Shown piece by piece: positions 59,601 through 64,000 of a stretch of DNA of 64,000 bases (its first letter is position 1; each line of letters opens with the position of its first letter). Origin of the DNA: Xestospongia muta (Eukaryota > Porifera > Demospongiae > Haplosclerida > Petrosiidae); contig OY848918.1 in NCBI GenBank assembly GCA_963693285.1, positions 17,707,067 to 17,771,066 of the forward strand, in the 5' to 3' direction. Below the pieces are notes generated by a model. That model was not told the DNA's origin, ran no database searches, and worked only from the letters and a program-made list of their open reading frames with translations. The position numbers and the translations under genes are program-made.

Positions 59601-60390
59601 AATGTGATTGAAAAGAGCTCAATGTAGTAATAATGTAAATTCCCCTACGTTAAAACCACTGTTTAGTTAAGTAGCATATTGTACATATAACTAACATGTT
59701 GATGCATAAGAACTGCATAAAAGAGACAAGATTTGCTACCTAGTCCACATTTATCTAAAGAAAATTGATAGAAATAATACAAATTAAATTAAGAGGTGTA
59801 ACCAAACAAGGCAATTGATCTGATATTTCTGACAGACTAGCACCAAATGAGCATTATTTTCTATGAATTCTTCTAGACATCAGCATCATAAGAACAGAAC
59901 GATTGACAGTTGTACGCTAATAGTTTTAACTTGAATGGAGCCTAAAGACCTGACTTATTGTAGCACCTCCAGTTTTAAGCATTTGTTTATTAGTAAATGT
60001 GATTGAAAAGAGCTCAATGTAGTAATAATGTAAATTTCTCTAAGTTAAAACCACTGTTTAGTTAAGTAGCATTTGTACATATAAATAAGATGTTGATGTA
60101 TAAGAACTGAATAAACTAGAATCAAGATTTGCTTCCTAGACCACTTTTATCTAAAGGAAATTAATAGTAATAATAGTAATTAAATTAAAAGGTGTAACAA
60201 ACAAGGTAATTGACCTGATATTTTTGACTGACTAACACCAAATGAGCATTATTTTCTATGAATTCTTCTAGACATCAGCATCATAAGAACAGAACAATTG
60301 AGAGTTGTACATTAATACTTTTAACACGAATGGAGCCTCAAGACCTGACTTATTGTAGCACCTTCAGTTTTAAGCATTTGTCCATTACCT
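59601..60390. repeat. Tandem duplication inside an intron
   Basis: Two copies of about 395 bp start at about 59601 and 59996 (block AATGTGATTGAAAAGAGCTC). A third, more distant copy of the same intron type is at about 6325-6720 in gene A and another at 58969-59340. Confidence 0.8.
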
Positions 60391-60537
60391 TAACAATGAC
60401 TAGATTAATAAACAAGGAATTTCTTGTCTTTACATGATATTAACAATTTCATTAATTACTATAATTATTATGCTTGTCTAGTATCTTTCAAATTGGAACA
60501 TATTAACTTCATTTCATTGATTTTTTTTACTTCTCAG

Positions 60538-60816
60538 CCACCAAACCAGAGAAACATGTCCTGCTGAGGTTTCTTTCTTCTCAGTCCACTAAATGGCAAG
60601 AGATAGGAAAACTACTTGGAGTTGACTCTGATACTATTGACATGTTATATAATTCTAATTTCTCTGACCAAAAGAAAATGTCAAAGATGTTGCAAAGCTG
60701 GCTAGATAATGAGCCTACTCCAGTGACATGGGATCATTTCATTAGTGTCATTGAGGGCCCTCTAGACATGAAATCACTTGCTATTGAAATATACCAATTC
60801 CTTGGTATTGAATCAG
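60538..60816 (+). CDS. Gene C, Death domain exon 2
   Basis: A 279-nt phase 1-1 exon with KWQEIGKLLGV, KMSKMLQSWL, PTPVTW and a final AIEIYQFL helix. It is a clear paralog of 8657-8929 and 34659-34931, but its donor (TCAG-GTCAGC) has no read-through stop of the SKQFS type. Confidence 0.85.
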
Positions 60817-60930
60817 GTCAGCTACTTGACTAATTTTGAACAGTAATTACTATATAATCTTAACTGCCATATTAACAAACTTGTGCATTGCTGACTTTTA
60901 ATTTAAATTTAATTAAGAATGACACTAAAG

Positions 60931-60981
60931 CTAATTTGGCTACTGAATGTGAAAGCATGGCTAATGATCTATATACGATTG
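60931..60981 (+). CDS. Gene C, small linker exon
   Basis: A 51-nt phase 1-1 exon (ANLATECESMANDLYTI). The acceptor at 60917 would give an immediate stop, so the later one at 60930 is chosen. Confidence 0.45.
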
Positions 60982-61383
60982 GTAGGTTGTATTCTATACT
61001 GACACTATTCTATGCACTTGATAAATAAATGTATCATTTTATATCTTTAATGTAGAATTCCAAATATATATCATTGGTGTTAATACATAGACTATATATA
61101 TCTTTCATTTTGTTTTATTAGTCATTCAACTGTATTCCTGCTAAGCACATATTTAACTTATTCTCTTTAAAGCTCAGTATTTGACTTACCTGAGCCATTT
61201 GTATCATTGATGTTTTATTTTGCTGTTACCATCTAGAAAGTGCTTTCATATGGTATGGTATATGCCAAAGTTTATATCTGAATTGAATGTTCTAGTTAAT
61301 TATATGATGTAACAAAACAGAAACATGCTAACAAGTCATGACATGCTATATACCTATACTATTCTAACATGTACTTCTTTTAG

Positions 61384-61727
61384 ATATATCTGATATACTG
61401 AAGAAAGAACCAAGTATCACTGATCTTCTTGGCCTGTTAACAGATATCAAGTATGAGTGGAAGAAAATTGGTAGGGCCTTGGAGGTGGGACGTGATGTCC
61501 TAGGAAGTTGTACTCACAGCTATGAAGATGATGGCAACAAGCTTGACACAGTGATAGAAAGTTGGGTCGACACTATGGTTACCGATGTGACCTGGGAAAC
61601 TGTTATTGCTGCAGTAGAAGGTCCTATTGTAAACCATAAATCCACTGCAGTGAAGATTCGTGATTTTCTAGCAAAGCCTGATGTGCATGCCAAATATCTT
61701 CGTAAAAAAGATTTTTCTCGACTTTAA
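61384..61727 (+). CDS. Gene C, last Death domain exon
   Basis: Terminal exon from a CTTTTAG acceptor to a TAA at 61725-61727. Motifs: EWKKIGRALEV, LDTVIESWVD and DVTWETVIAAVEGP fit a Death domain. It resembles the last exon of gene A (15116-15396). Confidence 0.82.
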
Positions 61728-62028
61728 CTACTTTGTTAGTTTTGTATCACCCTTTCTCTTTACCACATTTAATTTTTCTTTAGTTATATTTTATAAAATA
61801 GTAATAACTGTTGACTTTTATTATGACATGGGAGGTCATAAAATGTTTCTTTACAATTCTGTAATTTGAAATTTTTTAAAATTCCTTTGTTTAGTATGAC
61901 TTTGTACATTTTTGTTGTAGTATGTAATTTAGGAGTTATCTTATTAGTCACTACATTGTTCTTGTATTTCATATTTTTTGATTATTCCTTACATTTTATT
62001 ATAATTGACTTTGATGCTTTTTTGATTA

Positions 62029-62034
62029 AATAAA
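62029..62034 (+). terminator. Candidate polyadenylation signal of gene C
   Basis: An AATAAA hexamer about 300 bases after the stop codon. It is the first good match after the stop, but the window is so AT-rich that chance is possible. Confidence 0.35.
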
Positions 62035-62297
62035 CATTTTGAAAACCCCAACCCAGTATTAAAGTGGGAGTAATAAGTTGTCATTATTATACCAGGCTTA
62101 TTACAATCTTATTATAAAAGTATTAGAATGGTACAATCTAGCTAGTTTAATCACTGTTACTCTAGGTTATTAGTTCAGTATAAGTTCAGTATAAGAAACC
62201 TGTTATAAGTATTCATAAAGCTCAGGTATAGGAATATCTTAGAGCCAGCTAATTTATTCTTTATACCAGATTGCTTAAATACTTTATTACTGATTTA

Positions 62298-62390
62298 ACC
62301 CTTTATATATGATAGACGTAATAAAACATCATGTAATTAAGTGCACTTTAATATGGTAGACGTATTTTTATGTCCAATATTCAACAAATC
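62298..62390. mobile_element. Left-end piece of the TTAA MITE
   Basis: TTAACCCTTTATATATGATAGACG and about 70 following bases match the left end of 52746-53368. The right end is missing. Confidence 0.65.
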
Positions 62391-64000
62391 TTAAATACAT
62401 GACATCAAATTGGTTTATTACAATACATGATTACTATCTTCATTTTCAGACACATCATCTTCTATTTCTCATTGATCAGTTAATGTTACAAGGTCTACAC
62501 TTACATCATTATAATCAGCACACCTTATCATCCACTTTAGTACATCGATTTCCAAATTTACTGTATGATTAACAGGCTGGTGTGTGTCGTACATACACTT
62601 TCCAACCTATTCTTTTTTTGACTTCATTTCTTGAGTAATATCAATCCAAAGCTCAGCTTCTCTCCTTTATTTCACCATTTTGCCTCTACACTCATGGCTC
62701 AGTGTACACTAGTGTTTGTCACTAGTAGACAAATGACTACTACTTCCTAACTCTTTGTTTTCTAGATCTCTCCTGTCTGTTTTTTAATAGGAGTTGTTAT
62801 GTGCTTGCTCTTTCCAAAAGACTTTACAATAAGTTATATAGCCCCCTTCATAAAAAGGAAAATAATAAAATACTTCATATTGTTAAACAGACTTACTTCT
62901 AATCATGTCATCATTAAATTTGTCACTACAAAGTGCATATATAATTTTCTCCACGAACATAGAATTGTGTTGACGGTTTATTTTGTGAACAGATAAAAAA
63001 TTTGTGATTAATAAGCAGGTATTGTTTTAGAAGCTTAGGAATTTGGAAGGAATGCTTACACTGCAAAAAAAGTTAAAATAACTATTATTCCTGGATTAAA
63101 TCCATTAAAACTGAAATGACCTTATTTAAAGTTAATTTAACTACCTTAAATGTTAGGTATTTTAAATACAGATTAATTGCTTGCTTTGACCCACTTTTAT
63201 AAGGTTAATTTTTATTATTTTACTTGATAGAACCATTTTATTTATTTAAAATTACCTTATTTCAACTGTTAAATTTTAGTTCAGGATATTGGTTAACTAA
63301 ACATAGTAGTTAGTTAAATTAACCATTATGCTTATGGTAATTGCAAACTTTACTTAAGTTAAAATTGTTAAAACATTAATGGTGACAATCTATTAAGAAA
63401 AATAGATACAATTGCAAGTAAATGGAGAAACTATTTAGCACATACTAATTATAAATGAATTAATATACTTAAAATTAATAGAATTGGTTAAAATATAGTC
63501 TTAATAATCATAATAATACAATGACATTTGAATACATGTCCTATCAACAATGGAAAATAAAACAAAATACTAATCATAACAATAATATCACACTTCAAAT
63601 ACAAGTCTTCTTAACAATTGAGAAAATAGCAAACACAAAAAAGCTAACCACAATTGTTTAAATTGATAAGATTGATGTCTTTCGAGCTAAACAACAAACT
63701 TTTGTATGTCTGTAGTTACCGTGAGGTATGTAGCATTTTTCTGTTTTTTTTTTCTTCAGCAGTAGCTGGTAGGTTCCAAATAAATTCTTAAAAGAATAAG
63801 GCCACTTCCTGAACTTGTTTTTCATAGTGTAAGTTGAATATATAATGAGATATGAACAACAAATTCAGCCCTTTAGCAAAATCATGTGTTAAAACAAAGT
63901 CATCCACAAAAACCAATAATCAACTGAATCTTCGTTTTCAAAACTGGCAAAGCGTGGGGCTGTTCTCCTTGGACTCCTTGTAGCAACGTCTAAAGGATCA
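62391..64000. other. No recognised feature
   Basis: AT-rich sequence. A minus-strand stretch at the right edge (63990-63890) is less AT-rich and reads SPRRTAPRFASFENEDSVDY, possibly the end of a neighbouring gene; too short to call. Confidence 0.4.

Noticed and set aside
1..64000. CRISPR arrays, bacterial operons, rRNA or tRNA genes
   Set aside because: None seen; repeats are few and divergent, genes have introns, and no cloverleaf or rRNA-like sequence was noticed, though tRNA detection by eye is not reliable.

Overview
The window is eukaryotic and AT-rich, with many short GT-AG introns, transposon debris and large multidomain genes made of ankyrin, ROC/COR-type GTPase, SH3, ZU5 and Death modules. 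This combination suggests an early-branching invertebrate, most likely a sponge of the Amphimedon type. That assignment is an inference from style and domain repertoire, not from a search.

The backbone is a tandem array of three paralogous + strand genes, called A, B and C here. Gene A (enters from the left edge, about 1144-15396) has two ankyrin exons, one large GTPase/COR exon, an SH3 exon, a Death exon, a dead SH3 exon, a ZU5 block with its own Death exon, two more SH3 exons and a last Death exon. Gene B (24515-36542) is the most complete: a six-codon start exon, four ankyrin exons, the GTPase/COR exon, Death, the same dead SH3, two small linkers and a last exon that encodes a hydrophobic C-terminal tail. 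Gene C (39966-61727) has one and a half ankyrin exons, a roughly 15.7 kb transposon-filled intron, a divergent GTPase/COR region split by an extra intron, a Death-like exon, a half SH3, and two more Death exons. By architecture these are DAPK/MFHAS-like ROCO proteins: a sensor or scaffold repeat, a GTPase switch and homotypic Death adaptors.

The exons follow a strict phase grammar. Most ankyrin exons are 99 nt and phase 0-0, while SH3, Death and linker exons are phase 1-1, so modules can be added, lost or skipped without breaking frame. Exon-length arithmetic exposes two single-base deficits, in the P-loop exon of gene B and in the first Death exon of gene C. It also shows a shared nonsense codon plus frameshift in the second SH3 exon of genes A and B. 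Intron repeats and exon-intron chimeric junctions indicate unequal recombination and probably gene conversion across the array.

Between and inside the genes lie mobile elements. Between A and B: a decayed piggyBac transposase (17420-19464, minus strand) and a spliced gene of a repetitive, probably transposon-derived family (20324-21743), whose stop codon opens a perfect 40-bp palindrome. In gene B introns: a Ty3/gypsy pol scrap. In the large intron of gene C: a 2.13-kb-period direct repeat, a 74-bp minisatellite, a MULE-type transposase with SWIM finger spliced to an AT-hook/Ulp1 protease (49001-52178), a TTAA-flanked MITE, and a 1.37-kb element carrying RecQ-like and ZAD-like pieces, whose empty target site is preserved elsewhere in the window.

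Intron boundaries were chosen by hand from splice consensus, reading frame and paralog comparison; no transcript evidence was available.
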